From positions 62,001 through 126,000 of the forward strand of contig NZ_JOAX01000025.1 in assembly GCF_000720485.1 (NCBI RefSeq): a stretch of DNA of 64,000 bases. Reading direction: 5' to 3'. The stretch comes from Streptomyces ochraceiscleroticus. GTDB lineage: Bacteria; Actinomycetota; Actinomycetes; Streptomycetales; Streptomycetaceae. The notes beneath the pieces were generated by a model. The model was not told the origin of the DNA and searched no databases. It saw only the letters and a list, made by a program, of their open reading frames with translations. Shown piece after piece: positions 42,752 through 53,065 of the stretch (its first letter is position 1; every line of letters starts with the position of its first letter). Made by a program: the position numbers and the translations under genes.

Positions 42752-45751
42752 ATGACGGCTACCTGTGTGCCGGGGCGGCGGCAACCCCCGCCTCCCCTGC
42801 TACCGGTATCGACGGGCGTCTGCCTGCTGATCGCCGTACTGGACGCATTGGTCGGCGTGCAGCTCGTCGCCCTGCTGGTCATCGGCCCTCTGCTCGCCTG
42901 TACACGGCTCACCGTGCGGCACACCGCGCTCGTCTGCTGCTGGGCGATCCTGCTCGGCGCGGCCACGGGCCTGGCCGGCGGCACTTCCCTGACGCCCTCG
43001 TTCGCCCTCCGGTGGTGCGGGCTGCTGGCTGGCTGCGCCCTCACCGTGTACGTGGCGTGGTACCGGACCGCGTCCGAGCGGGCGCTGAAATTGCTGGCCC
43101 ACAAGGCCGTCCGGGCCGCCCGGGAGAGGGGCCTGCGCCCCGTCTCGCTGCACCTCGACGGCACGCACGTGTGTGCCGTCCGCTACCGCCGCCTCGCACA
43201 GCAGGCCCGGAGCGGCGGCGGACTGTGCGACGTCGCGCGGACGCCGTTCGGAGTGCGGATCATCGTCGGCGACGTCCAGGGGGGCGGCCCGGACGCGATG
43301 CGGCTGACCGAGGCCGCGGGCGCCGGCTTCCGCGAGCTGGCCCGCACGACGGAGGACCTGCCCGGGCTCGCCGCCGCGCTCGACGCGCAGCTCTCGCCGC
43401 AGCTCGGCCCGGAGGGCTGCGTCACCGCGGTGCTCGCCGAGTTCGCGCCGGGCGAGGTACGGCTGGTCAACTGCGGCCATCCGGCTCCCCTGCGCTCGGG
43501 GCGCGGCGTCGACCCCCTGGAACCCACGGTGGCCACGCGCCCCTTGGGCCGGCAGCCGGACCCGCGACAGTACCGCTGCCACCTGCGGACCGGTGAGCGG
43601 CTGCTGTTCTACACGGCCGGCCTGTCCGAGGCCCGCGACCCGCAGGGCGCGCCCTTCCCCGTGCTCCGCGAGGCGACGGCCGCCCTGGACGTGCCGTCCG
43701 CCGAGGAGGCCCTCGACTCCCTGTGCACCCGCCTACTCCTGCACACCGGACAGCGGCCCGCCGCCGGTCTGTCCCTGATGCTGTGTCAGCCCACCGGAAC
43801 CGCCGGAGCGAACAGATCCGCGGCGGCCCGGCCGCGGCACGGCTCGCCCCCGGGCGCCGGACATCGCGAAGTCAGGGACGGCTGGTTCCGTACGCTGCTG
43901 AAAACGGCGCCGGACGCGACGGTGATCGTCGACGTGACCGGCACCATCCAGCTGGTCAACGCCCAGGCCGAGATCCTGTTCGGATACCAGCGCGCGGAGC
44001 TCCTCGGCCGGCCGGTGGAGACCCTGGTACCGGAGCGCTTCCGCAGCCTGCACGTCCTGCACCGGCACGGCTACGTCCACAACCGGCAGGTCTGCCCGAT
44101 GGGGGCGGGGCTGGACCTGTACGGACTGCGCAGGGACGGCACCGAATTCCCCGTCGAGATCAGCATCGGCCCGATCGAGACGGCCGACGGCACCCTGGTG
44201 GCCGTCGCCGCGCGGGACGTCACCGACCGCAAGTCGGCCGAGGAACGGATCGTCGGCCTCGCCGACCTGGTCGAGTCCTCGCACGACGCGATCCTCGCCA
44301 AGACCCTGGACGGCCGGATCACGTACTGGAACGCCGCGGCGCAGCGGCTGTACGGCTACACGCCCGAGGAGGCGATCGGCGCCCATGTGTCCATGCTGGC
44401 GCCGCTCGACCGCGCGGGCGAGATCGACGAGCTGCTCGGGCAGCTCCGCCGCGGCGAGAAGATCGAGCACTTCGAGACCCTGCGGATCACCAGGGAGAGG
44501 CGGCGGATCGACGTGGACCTCACTCTCTGGCCAACTCGTTCCGTCGACGGCAGGATCACCGGCGCCTGCGCCATCGCCCGCGACGTGACCGAGCAGAAGC
44601 GGGCCACGGCCGAGCTCACCGCCCTGTACGAACAGCAGCGGCACGTCGCGCTGACCCTGCAGCGCAGCCTCATGGGGACCCCGCCCGAGGTGCCGGGGCT
44701 GCACACCGCCCACCGCTATCTGCCCGCCACGCAGGGCGCGGGCGTCGGCGGCGACTGGTTCGACCTGGTGCCGCTGGACGCCGGCCGGGTCGGCGTCCTG
44801 ATCGGCGACGTCATGGGCCGCGGGCTGGAGGCGGCCGCCGTCATGGGGCAGTTGCGGGCGGCCGCGCACGCGCTGGCCAAGAGCGGGATGCCGCCGCGGG
44901 AGCTGATGCACACCCTGGAGGTGGTCGTGGCAGACCTGCCCGACCAGTTCGTCACCTGCTGCTACCTGGACATCGACCCGGAAACGGGGCAGGCGGACAT
45001 CTGCTCCGCAGGGCACCTCCCCGTCCTGCTGGTCACCCCCGACGCCGAGGTCAGCGCCCTGCCGGTGCCGGTGAACATGCCGCTCGGCGTGGGGATGACC
45101 CGGCACGAGCAGGTCCGCCTCGACCTGCCGCCCGGCGCCACGCTGGTCGTGTACACCGATGGCCTGGTCGAGACCCCCGGCTGCGACATCGAGGACCGGA
45201 TCGACGTCCTCGCGCGGACCCTGGCCGGCACGTTCGCGACCGCGCCGGGGCTGGAGCAAGCGGCCGACGGCGTACTGGCCGGCCTGCTGCCCGACCCCGA
45301 CGGCTGCGACGACGACGTCACCTTGCTCCTCGCCCGCATGCCGGGCGTCCCGCTGCTGACCGCCGGCCGCGAACTGGACGCCGTGCCCGCCGCGGTGCCC
45401 GAGGGCCGCGCGTTCCTCGCCGCCACCCTGGGCGCCTGGCAGCTGGCCGGTCTCACCGACGACGCCCGGCTGCTCACGTCCGAGCTGCTCACCAACGCCG
45501 TCCGGCACGCCGGGGGGCCGGTCCGGCTGCGGCTGTGCCGCACCGAGTCGGGACTCACCGTCGAGGTGACCGACCGCAGCCCGCAGTTTCCGCACCCGCG
45601 GACCCCCGGGACCGGCGACGAGTCCGGCCGCGGCCTCACGCTCGTCGACGCGCTCGCCGACTCCTGGGGCACCCGCCCCGCCGAGGACGGCAAGAGCGTC
45701 TGGTTCACGCTGTGCGCGCCGCCCTGGCGGGCGCACACGGACGGAAAGTAG
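42752..45751 (+). CDS. multidomain SpoIIE phosphatase with tandem PAS domains and HATPase
   Basis: A 999-residue signalling protein. An N-terminal membrane part (residues ~18-110) is followed by a degenerate SpoIIE-like domain (~145-345): GGGLCD (155-160) and GDVQGGG (173-179) replace GGDxxD and GDVxGHG, and the terminal Asp pair is missing. Two PAS domains follow (~375-495 and ~505-620). An intact SpoIIE phosphatase domain (~650-862) has GGDWFD (666-671), GDVMGRG and DDDV (853-856). A C-terminal HATPase kinase-like domain (~870-990) has an LLTNAVRHAG N-box. It probably senses a PAS ligand and switches an anti-sigma pathway. ATG 42752 follows GGGGGGAG. The 254-bp gap upstream shows no other gene. 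Confidence 0.9.
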   Translation: MTATCVPGRRQPPPPLLPVSTGVCLLIAVLDALVGVQLVALLVIGPLLACTRLTVRHTALVCCWAILLGAATGLAGGTSLTPSFALRWCGLLAGCALTVYVAWYRTASERALKLLAHKAVRAARERGLRPVSLHLDGTHVCAVRYRRLAQQARSGGGLCDVARTPFGVRIIVGDVQGGGPDAMRLTEAAGAGFRELARTTEDLPGLAAALDAQLSPQLGPEGCVTAVLAEFAPGEVRLVNCGHPAPLRSGRGVDPLEPTVATRPLGRQPDPRQYRCHLRTGERLLFYTAGLSEARDPQGAPFPVLREATAALDVPSAEEALDSLCTRLLLHTGQRPAAGLSLMLCQPTGTAGANRSAAARPRHGSPPGAGHREVRDGWFRTLLKTAPDATVIVDVTGTIQLVNAQAEILFGYQRAELLGRPVETLVPERFRSLHVLHRHGYVHNRQVCPMGAGLDLYGLRRDGTEFPVEISIGPIETADGTLVAVAARDVTDRKSAEERIVGLADLVESSHDAILAKTLDGRITYWNAAAQRLYGYTPEEAIGAHVSMLAPLDRAGEIDELLGQLRRGEKIEHFETLRITRERRRIDVDLTLWPTRSVDGRITGACAIARDVTEQKRATAELTALYEQQRHVALTLQRSLMGTPPEVPGLHTAHRYLPATQGAGVGGDWFDLVPLDAGRVGVLIGDVMGRGLEAAAVMGQLRAAAHALAKSGMPPRELMHTLEVVVADLPDQFVTCCYLDIDPETGQADICSAGHLPVLLVTPDAEVSALPVPVNMPLGVGMTRHEQVRLDLPPGATLVVYTDGLVETPGCDIEDRIDVLARTLAGTFATAPGLEQAADGVLAGLLPDPDGCDDDVTLLLARMPGVPLLTAGRELDAVPAAVPEGRAFLAATLGAWQLAGLTDDARLLTSELLTNAVRHAGGPVRLRLCRTESGLTVEVTDRSPQFPHPRTPGTGDESGRGLTLVDALADSWGTRPAEDGKSVWFTLCAPPWRAHTDGK

Positions 45752-45762
45752 CCATGCAAAAA

Positions 45763-45794
45763 GCTCAGGGGCGCTCCGAAGAGCGCCCCTGAGC
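45763..45794 (-). terminator. intrinsic terminator after tRNA-Pro
   Basis: A perfect 14-bp stem (45763-45776 with 45781-45794); on the minus strand the loop is TTCG and it is followed by TTTTT. It ends the tRNA transcript and may also act on the convergent phosphatase gene. Confidence 0.85.
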
Positions 45795-45807
45795 TGCAAA
45801 AACACCG

Positions 45808-45881
<74 letters not shown>

Positions 45882-46036
45882 GTGCTCTGCACCGCTCCGG
45901 GGCGGGCCCGGTCGGTGCGTGCAGAAGAAAAATACCTGTCCGCGGCCCGGAATCCAAAACGGGGTCCTGGCCGAAGCATGCCGGGGCCCGGTCCGGGGTG
46001 CGGGCGCGGCGCCGTGAGCGGTGTTTCAATGCCGCC

Positions 46037-46405
46037 ATGGCCAAGGACGTAACGGTACGAATGCGGCGCGTGTATGACGCCGTGGACCCCGATGACGGGG
46101 CGCGGGTGCTCGTCGACCGGCTCTGGCCGCGCGGGCTCGCGAAGGACGCGGCGCGGCTGGACGAGTGGTGCAAGGACGTGTCGCCGTCGAGCGAGCTGCG
46201 CAAGTGGTACGGACACCGGGCGGAGGCGTACGAGGAGTTCGCCGAGCGGTACCGCGCGGAGCTGGCCGGGGAGCCGGGGCGCGGCGCGCTGGAGCGGCTG
46301 CGGGGGCTGGCGGCGGACGGGCCGCTCACCTTGCTGACGGCGACCAAGGAGCTGGAGCTCAGCCACGCGGCGGTGCTGCGGAATCTGCTCCGCGAAGGCG
46401 CCTGA
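46037..46405 (+). CDS. DUF488-family protein
   Basis: A 122-residue DUF488 protein. The motif [22 protein letters not shown] near the N-terminus, the central [23 protein letters not shown] and the end [22 protein letters not shown] are typical of this uncharacterised family found in many bacteria; no catalytic residues are established. ATG 46037 is the only in-frame start at the conserved N-terminus. It lies 98 bp upstream of argG on the same strand, but the ARG box between them suggests a separate promoter for argG. Confidence 0.88.
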   Translation: MAKDVTVRMRRVYDAVDPDDGARVLVDRLWPRGLAKDAARLDEWCKDVSPSSELRKWYGHRAEAYEEFAERYRAELAGEPGRGALERLRGLAADGPLTLLTATKELELSHAAVLRNLLREGA

Positions 46406-46458
46406 GGCGCCTGGCGTACCACCTCTGACCGGCGCGGTTGACGAAACATACGGAGGAC

Positions 46459-46486
46459 TGCATAGTTATACCCATCAGCGTATGCA
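46459..46486. promoter_or_regulatory. candidate ARG box upstream of argG
   Basis: TGCATA at 46459-46464 and TATGCA at 46481-46486 form an inverted pair around an AT-rich core (GTTATACCCATCAGCG), ending 4 bp before the argG ribosome binding site. The composition resembles the argC upstream region, consistent with ArgR control. Confidence 0.5.
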
Positions 46487-46502
46487 CCGTAAGGAGAAAC
46501 CC

Positions 46503-47699
46503 GTGACCGAGCGCGTCGTCCTCGCCTATTCAGGCGGCCTTGACACCTCTGTCTGCATCGGCTGGATCGCCGAGGAGACGGGCGCCGAGGTCATCGCCGT
46601 CGCGGTGGACGTCGGCCAGGGCGGCGAGGACCTGGACGTCATCCGCAAGCGCGCGCTCGCCTGCGGTGCGGTCGAGGCCGAGGTCGCGGACGCCAAGGAC
46701 GAGTTCGCCGACGAGTACTGCCTCCCGGCGATCAAGGCCAATGCGCTGTACATGGACAAGTACCCGCTGGTCTCCGCGCTCTCCCGGCCGACCATCGTCA
46801 AGCACCTGGTCGCCGCCGCGAAGAAGCACGGCGCCACGACCGTCGCGCACGGCTGCACCGGCAAGGGCAACGACCAGGTCCGCTTCGAGGCCGGCATCTC
46901 CTCCCTCGCCCCCGACCTGAAGTGCATCGCCCCGGTCCGCGACTACGCGATGACCCGGGACAAGGCGATCGCGTTCTGCGAGGAGAAGAACCTCCCGATC
47001 GCGACCACCAAGAAGTCGCCGTACTCGATCGACCAGAACGTCTTCGGGCGGGCCGTCGAGACCGGCTTCCTGGAGGACATCTGGAACGCGCCGATCGAGG
47101 ACGTGTACGAGTACACCGCGAACCCGGCCACGCCGCGCGAGGCCGACGAGGTCGTCATCACCTTCAAGGAGGGCGTGCCGGTCGCGATCGACGGCAAGCC
47201 CGTCACCGTCCTGCAGGCCATCCAGCAGCTCAACGAGCGGGCCGGCGCGCAGGGCATCGGCCGGATCGACATGGTCGAGGACCGGCTGGTCGGCATCAAG
47301 AGCCGCGAGGTCTACGAGGCCCCCGGTGCGATCGCGCTGATCACCGCGCACCAGGAGCTGGAGAACGTCACCGTCGAGCGCGAGCTGGCCCGCTACAAGC
47401 GGCAGGTCGAGCAGCGCTGGGGCGAGCTGGTCTACGACGGCCTGTGGTTCTCGCCGCTCAAGCGCGCCCTGGACGGCTTCATCGCCGAGGCGAACGAGGC
47501 CGTCTCCGGCGACATCCGGATGACCCTGCACGGCGGCCGCGCCGTGGTGACCGGCCGGAAGTCCGACCAGTCGCTGTACGACTTCAACCTGGCGACGTAC
47601 GACACCGGCGACACGTTCGACCAGTCGCTGTCGAAGGGGTTCATCGAGCTCTTCGGCATGTCGTCGAAGATCGCCGCGCGGCGTGATCTGCGGGCATAG
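46503..47699 (+). CDS. argG: argininosuccinate synthase
   Basis: A 398-residue enzyme that joins citrulline and aspartate with ATP to argininosuccinate. The N-type ATP pyrophosphatase motif [13 protein letters not shown] is at residues ~6-18, with the citrulline and aspartate segments [14 protein letters not shown] and [16 protein letters not shown] 46503 is chosen from AAGGAG at 46491-46496. A hairpin of 14 perfect base pairs (47742-47773) follows and separates it from argH, which has its own ribosome binding site. Ornithine carbamoyltransferase (argF) is not in the window. Confidence 0.97.
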   Translation: MTERVVLAYSGGLDTSVCIGWIAEETGAEVIAVAVDVGQGGEDLDVIRKRALACGAVEAEVADAKDEFADEYCLPAIKANALYMDKYPLVSALSRPTIVKHLVAAAKKHGATTVAHGCTGKGNDQVRFEAGISSLAPDLKCIAPVRDYAMTRDKAIAFCEEKNLPIATTKKSPYSIDQNVFGRAVETGFLEDIWNAPIEDVYEYTANPATPREADEVVITFKEGVPVAIDGKPVTVLQAIQQLNERAGAQGIGRIDMVEDRLVGIKSREVYEAPGAIALITAHQELENVTVERELARYKRQVEQRWGELVYDGLWFSPLKRALDGFIAEANEAVSGDIRMTLHGGRAVVTGRKSDQSLYDFNLATYDTGDTFDQSLSKGFIELFGMSSKIAARRDLRA

Positions 47700-47741
47700 C
47701 CCGACGCGATCTCGCCTGACCGGTAACGTCCCTACCGCACA

Positions 47742-47773
47742 GCCGCCTCCCCGCCGTCCGGCGGGGAGGCGGC
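47742..47773 (+). terminator. hairpin between argG and argH
   Basis: A perfect 14-bp stem (47742-47755 with 47760-47773) around GTCC, with no T-run. It ends 20 bp before the argH ribosome binding site, so it could end argG transcription or attenuate argH. Confidence 0.6.
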
Positions 47774-47794
47774 CGTACAAGACATCAGCTTTGA

Positions 47795-49240
<1,446 letters not shown>

Positions 49241-49255
49241 CCACCGAAAGTGGCA

Positions 49256-49297
49256 GCGGCCGCCGCCCGGTCTTCCCGACCGGGCGGCGGCCGCTTT
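49256..49297 (+). terminator. intrinsic terminator after argH
   Basis: A perfect 17-bp stem (49256-49272 with 49277-49293), TTCC loop, followed by TTTT. It starts 16 bp after the argH stop. Confidence 0.9.
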
Positions 49298-49318
49298 TGC
49301 GTGGTTTGTTGGACTCTG

Positions 49319-49378
49319 CTGAGACTGTGATGAGGTTGATGAGACATTCGTGTCTCATTCACGTACGATCTGTCTCAT
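49319..49378. promoter_or_regulatory. symmetric four-half-site operator and leaderless start of the TetR gene
   Basis: A perfect inverted repeat ATGAGACA-TTCG-TGTCTCAT is at 49339-49358. Two more half-sites, CTGAGACT at 49319-49326 and TGTCTCAT at 49371-49378, lie exactly 20 bp outside the inner ones on each side. TACGAT at 49364-49369 is placed as a -10 element for transcription starting at the ATG at 49377, and no ribosome binding site is seen. Confidence 0.65.
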
Positions 49379-49928
49379 GGCCGTGGACAGAGAACGCGTA
49401 CTGAAGGACGCTGCAGCGCTGCTCACCCGGAGGAGCACCGCCTCGATGGACGACATCGCGCGGGCCGCCGGGATCAGCCGGGCGACGCTGCACCGGCACT
49501 TCGCGGGGCGGGACGCGCTCATCCGGGCGCTGGAGGAGCTGGGCATCAAGGAGACCGGGCAGGCGCTGGACGCCGCCCGGCTGGAGGAGGGCGGCGCGGA
49601 CGCCGCGCTGCGCCGGCTGATCGGCGCGCTCGAGCCGGTCGCCGGGGTGCTGGCCTTCCTCTACACCGAGAACCAGCTCTTCGAGGGCGAGCAGATCAAC
49701 GAAGGCTGGCTGGCGCTCGACGCCCGGATACACGCGCTCTTCCGGCGGGGGCAGGAAGAGGGGACCTTCCGTATCGATCTGACCCCGGCCTGGCTGACCG
49801 AGGCGCTGTACGGGCTGATCTGCGCGGGCGCCTGGTCGGTGCACGAGGGCAGGCTGGCCCGCGCCGACCGCAACCACTCCATCGCCGAACTGCTGCTCGG
49901 CGGCGTACGAAGGGAAAGCACACGATGA
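49377..49928 (+). CDS. TetR-family regulator
   Basis: A 183-residue repressor: an N-terminal helix-turn-helix (ASMDDIARAAGISRATLHRHFAGRDAL, residues ~22-48) and a helical ligand-binding C-terminus. The start codon ATG 49377 lies within the last half-site of its likely operator, and no ribosome binding site precedes it, so it is probably translated from a leaderless mRNA. Its stop overlaps the start of the MFS exporter gene (ATGA at 49925-49928), so regulator and exporter form one operon, the usual arrangement for a drug-responsive repressor. Confidence 0.93.
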   Translation: MAVDRERVLKDAAALLTRRSTASMDDIARAAGISRATLHRHFAGRDALIRALEELGIKETGQALDAARLEEGGADAALRRLIGALEPVAGVLAFLYTENQLFEGEQINEGWLALDARIHALFRRGQEEGTFRIDLTPAWLTEALYGLICAGAWSVHEGRLARADRNHSIAELLLGGVRRESTR

Positions 49929-51469
49929 CCGGGGCCGTGGCCGCGGGAGCGGCCGGGAGAACGACAACGGAACAGCCGCGGCCGGGGCGCTGGCTCGCGC
50001 TCGCCGTGCTGGTCCTCGCGGTGCTGCTGGTCGGCGTCGACGCCACGGTGCTGGGCCTGGCCGCGCCGTACCTCAGCGAGGACCTGCGCCCGTCGGGCAC
50101 CCAGCTCCTGTGGATCGGCGATGTGTACTCGTTCGTCATCGCCGGTCTGCTGGTCTCGATGGGCAGCCTGGGCGACCGGATCGGGCGCAAGAAGCTGCTG
50201 CTGACCGGCTCGGTGGCATTCGGCGCGATGTCGGCGCTCGCGGCGTACGCGACGACGCCGGAGATGATGATCGCGGCGCGGGCGCTGCAGGGTGTGGCCG
50301 GTGCGACGCTGATGCCGTCCACCCTCGCGCTGATCCGCAACCTCTTCCACGACCCCCGCGAACGCAGCCTGGCGGTGGGCGTCTGGGGCGCGGCGGCCTC
50401 CGCGGGTACGGCCGTCGGGCCGGTGCTCGGCGGCTTCCTGCTGGGCCACTTCTGGTGGGGCTCGGTCTTCCTGATCAACCTGCCGGTGATGGTGGTACTG
50501 GTCGCCGTCGGCATCAAGGTGCTGCCGGAGTCCCGCAATCCGGAGCCGGGGCCGTGGGACCTGGCCAGCGTCGCGCTGTCGCTGGTCGGCATGGTCGGCG
50601 TGGTCTACGCGATCAAGGAGGCCGCGGCGCACGGCGTCGGGGCCGGGGCCGCCGTCGCGGGCGTGATCGGCGTGGCCGCGCTCGTCGCCTTCGTACGCCG
50701 CCAACTGCGGCTGCCCACGCCGCTGCTGGACATGAAGCTCTTCAGCAACCGGGGCTTCTCCGGCGCCGTCCTCGCCGACCTGCTGACCATCCTCGGCCTG
50801 GCCGGACTGCTCTTCTTCCTGTCCCAGTTCCTGCAGATGGTGCAGGGCCGCTCGCCGCTCAACGCGGGGCTGGTCGAACTGCCCGCCGCCGTCGGCGCGA
50901 TGGGCGCGGGGCTGGCCGCCGGCCCCGTCGCGCGCCGGCTGTCGGTGCGCACGGTGGTGTCCGGCGGGCTGGTGCTGGTGGGGCTCGGGCTCGGGGCGTG
51001 CGCCTGGGTGAGCGCCGACACCGCGACACCGGTGCTGGGCGCGATCCTCTTCGTCGTCGGTGTCGGCGCGGGCTTCTCCTTCACCGTCACCGCCGACGTG
51101 ATCCTCTCCAGCGTGCCCAAGGAGCAGGCGGGCGCCGCCTCGGCGGTCTCGGAGACGGCGTACGAACTGGGCTCCGCGCTCGGCATCGCACTGCTCGGCT
51201 CGGTGGTCACCGGCGTCTACCGGAACTTCACGGCGCCGGAAGGGGTGCCCGCCGACGCGGTGGGCGCGGCGCGCGAGTCGCTGGGCGGCGCGGTGGAGAC
51301 GGCGGGCGACCTGCCGCACCGTACGGGCGAGGCGCTGCTGCACGCGGCGCAGCAGGCGTTCACCGACGGCATGGAGGCCGCAGCGGTGGCCGGCGGCGTC
51401 ATCTCGCTGGCGGCCGCGGCCGCCGCGTGGGTACTGCTGCGCGGCCGGACGCTGGAGGGCGGCGACTGA
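49925..51469 (+). CDS. MFS drug exporter, DHA2 (14-helix) family
   Basis: A 514-residue membrane protein with 14 predicted helices. LLVGVDATVLGLAAPYLSED at helix 1 contains the D-x-T-V-x-x-x-A-x-P motif of 14-TM exporters; GSLGDRIGRKK is the loop 2-3 motif A, and ARALQGVAGATLMPSTLALI with GPVLGGFLLGHFWWGSVF is motif C. It is close to the SmvA/QacA group, proton-driven exporters of cationic drugs, dyes or antiseptics. It is translationally coupled to the TetR gene upstream and presumably induced by its own substrates. Confidence 0.93.
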   Translation: MTGAVAAGAAGRTTTEQPRPGRWLALAVLVLAVLLVGVDATVLGLAAPYLSEDLRPSGTQLLWIGDVYSFVIAGLLVSMGSLGDRIGRKKLLLTGSVAFGAMSALAAYATTPEMMIAARALQGVAGATLMPSTLALIRNLFHDPRERSLAVGVWGAAASAGTAVGPVLGGFLLGHFWWGSVFLINLPVMVVLVAVGIKVLPESRNPEPGPWDLASVALSLVGMVGVVYAIKEAAAHGVGAGAAVAGVIGVAALVAFVRRQLRLPTPLLDMKLFSNRGFSGAVLADLLTILGLAGLLFFLSQFLQMVQGRSPLNAGLVELPAAVGAMGAGLAAGPVARRLSVRTVVSGGLVLVGLGLGACAWVSADTATPVLGAILFVVGVGAGFSFTVTADVILSSVPKEQAGAASAVSETAYELGSALGIALLGSVVTGVYRNFTAPEGVPADAVGAARESLGGAVETAGDLPHRTGEALLHAAQQAFTDGMEAAAVAGGVISLAAAAAAWVLLRGRTLEGGD

Positions 51470-51591
51470 GGAGCCGTGTTCGAATCCTGGCCGGGCGCGC
51501 GCCATGGCCGGTGCGCCCCGGCCGGAGTGCGCGTCCGCGCCGGTAGCCTGCGCCGTGCCAGGACTTCGAGCGCTTCCGGAGGAGGACCGTC

Positions 51592-51999
51592 ATGGCACTG
51601 GCCGCCGAGGACCGCACCGCCATCGCCGAGCTGCTCGCGCTGCACGGGCACCTGTTCGATGAAGGCGAGCTGCACCGGCTGGACGAGCTGTTCACCGCCG
51701 ACGTCGTCTACGACGTCAGCGACTTCGGGCAGCCACCGCTGAAGGGCCTGCGGGCCATCCGCGAGGCGGCGTACGCGCTGGGCGAGGCCATTCCGGTGGG
51801 CCACCACGTCACGAACATCGTCCTCGCCGAACTGCCCGCCGACGGCGGGGTGCACGCCCGCTCCAAGGGCATCGGCGTCAACGCGGACGGCACGTGCGGG
51901 ACGGTCACGTACGAGGACACCGTCGTACGGGCCGCCGACGGCTGGCGGATCAGCCACCGCAAGGTCCTCGCGCGCCGCGCCCCGCTGGGCGGCCGCTGA
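51592..51999 (+). CDS. SnoaL-like/NTF2-fold protein
   Basis: A 135-residue protein with an NTF2-like cone fold: ELLALHGHLFDEGELHRLDELFTADVVYDV, then LKGLRAIREAAY, VGHHVTNIVL and the last strands DGWRISHRKVLARR. The family includes ketosteroid isomerase, SnoaL cyclases and many uncharacterised enzymes; no function can be assigned. ATG 51592 is preceded by GGAGGA. A hairpin terminator follows at 52022-52074. Confidence 0.88.
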   Translation: MALAAEDRTAIAELLALHGHLFDEGELHRLDELFTADVVYDVSDFGQPPLKGLRAIREAAYALGEAIPVGHHVTNIVLAELPADGGVHARSKGIGVNADGTCGTVTYEDTVVRAADGWRISHRKVLARRAPLGGR

Positions 52000-52021
52000 C
52001 GGGGGAGCGGCACACAGCAAA

Positions 52022-52074
52022 AACCCCGGGGCCCGCCGCGATCGTTCGATCGCGGGGGGCGCCCGGGGTTTTTT
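52022..52074. terminator. terminator between the SnoaL-like gene and plsC remnant
   Basis: A long hairpin with A5CCCCGGG on the left, CCGCGATCG/CGATCGCGG at the tip, and GCGCCCGGGG followed by T8 on the right. The A- and T-tracts allow termination in both directions. Confidence 0.75.
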
Positions 52075-52079
52075 TTGTT

Positions 52080-52118
52080 GGCGCCCCCCCCGCCGGGGCC
52101 CCCCCCGCGGGGGGCGGC
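52080..52118. other. C/G homopolymer-rich junction
   Basis: Thirty-nine bases consisting almost only of C and G runs (including runs of 8, 7 and 6). It lies exactly where the acyltransferase coding sequence loses similarity to its family. It may be a deletion scar or a sequencing/assembly error next to the strong hairpin. Confidence 0.6.
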
Positions 52119-52120
52119 GA

Positions 52121-52628
52121 CGCGGGGCATGCCCTTGCCGCCGGGCTGCACCTTGTCGGTGCCGATCAGCGCGAAGGGGACGACCGGCGCGCCGGTCATC
52201 AGCGTCAGCCGCGCGATGCCGGTACGGCCCCGGTACAGCCGGCCGTCGGGGGAGCGGGTGCCCTCCGGGTAGATGCCGAAGACCTTGCCCTGCTCCAGGA
52301 CGCGGCGGCCGGTCATCAGCGCGGCGACGCCGCCGTGCCCGCCGTCCCGGTCGACCGGGATCATGCCGGCGGTGGTGAAGAACCAGGCCATCAGGCGGCC
52401 CTTGACGCCCTTGCCCTTGACGTACTCGTCCTTGGCGATGAAGTACACCTGGCGCTTGGTCCGCTGCTCCACGATCAGCGACAGGAACAGCGAGTCGATG
52501 AAGGTGACGTGGTTGCCGGCCAGGATCACCGGTCCGCTGCCTGGAATGCCCTCGATCCCCTCGACCTTCGGGCGGAACAGGACACGCATGACGAATCCGA
52601 GAGTCGCCTTCAGCAGAATGCGGGACAA
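52121..52628 (-). pseudogene. plsC: 1-acylglycerol-3-phosphate acyltransferase (PlsC), 3' truncated
   Basis: The first ~169 residues are a good PlsC-family lysophosphatidate acyltransferase: catalytic NHxxxxD as NHVTFIDS (His40, Asp45), acceptor-binding EGTRSPDG (122-129) and GAPVVPFALIGTD. After GGKGMPR the expected C-terminal part (in homologues a VTVRFG strand and about 60 more residues) is missing. The frame instead runs on through the homopolymer stretch, the terminator and the antisense of the SnoaL-like gene to 51708. The gene is truncated, or the assembly is wrong here. The start is TTG 52628 after GGAGGG. The catalytic core is complete, so residual function is possible. Confidence 0.75.
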
Positions 52629-53065
52629 CGGGCCCTCCGGTTTGACTGGTCAGTGCAGGAGTCTGCAGGTGGGGACGATACTCGCGGCTCAACCTCGATC
52701 GCACATCGGGTTCATGGGACCGATACGCAGAGTTGACACGCCGTTCCGCTGCGTCACGGGTGGTTAACCGGGCCGTCATGCGAAGAACGCAGGGGCCACG
52801 TCTACACCGCCTGCGGGACAGATGATGCGTACGGATGTTCGCGAGTGGCCGGAAGGGACCGACGCGGATCTGTGGAGTGCCGCACACCGCACAGGTACGG
52901 CGGATGTCCATGACGCTTCCGGGCGGCCTCAAAAACACCCATACGTCACGCACGTTCACCCGCGTGTTCGGTCGGATGTCTCCCACCGGAAAGGTGTACG
53001 GGCCTACGATCGGCCCGGCACCGGCAGGTGCTGCACTTCACAGAACACCAAGGAGTCGGGGACAT
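52629..53065. other. intergenic region upstream of glpQ
   Basis: No gene is supported in these 437 bp between divergent plsC and glpQ. It contains a candidate PHO box near 52944-52976 and several inverted motifs; the glpQ promoter presumably lies in its second half. Confidence 0.6.
52944..52976 (+). promoter_or_regulatory. candidate PHO box upstream of glpQ
   Basis: GTTCACCCGCG at 52954-52964 fits the 11-bp PhoP direct-repeat unit of Streptomyces in full. Weaker units (GTCACGCAC before it, TGTTCGGTCGG after it) lie about one helical turn on each side. glpQ genes are known PhoP targets in S. coelicolor. Confidence 0.5.
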
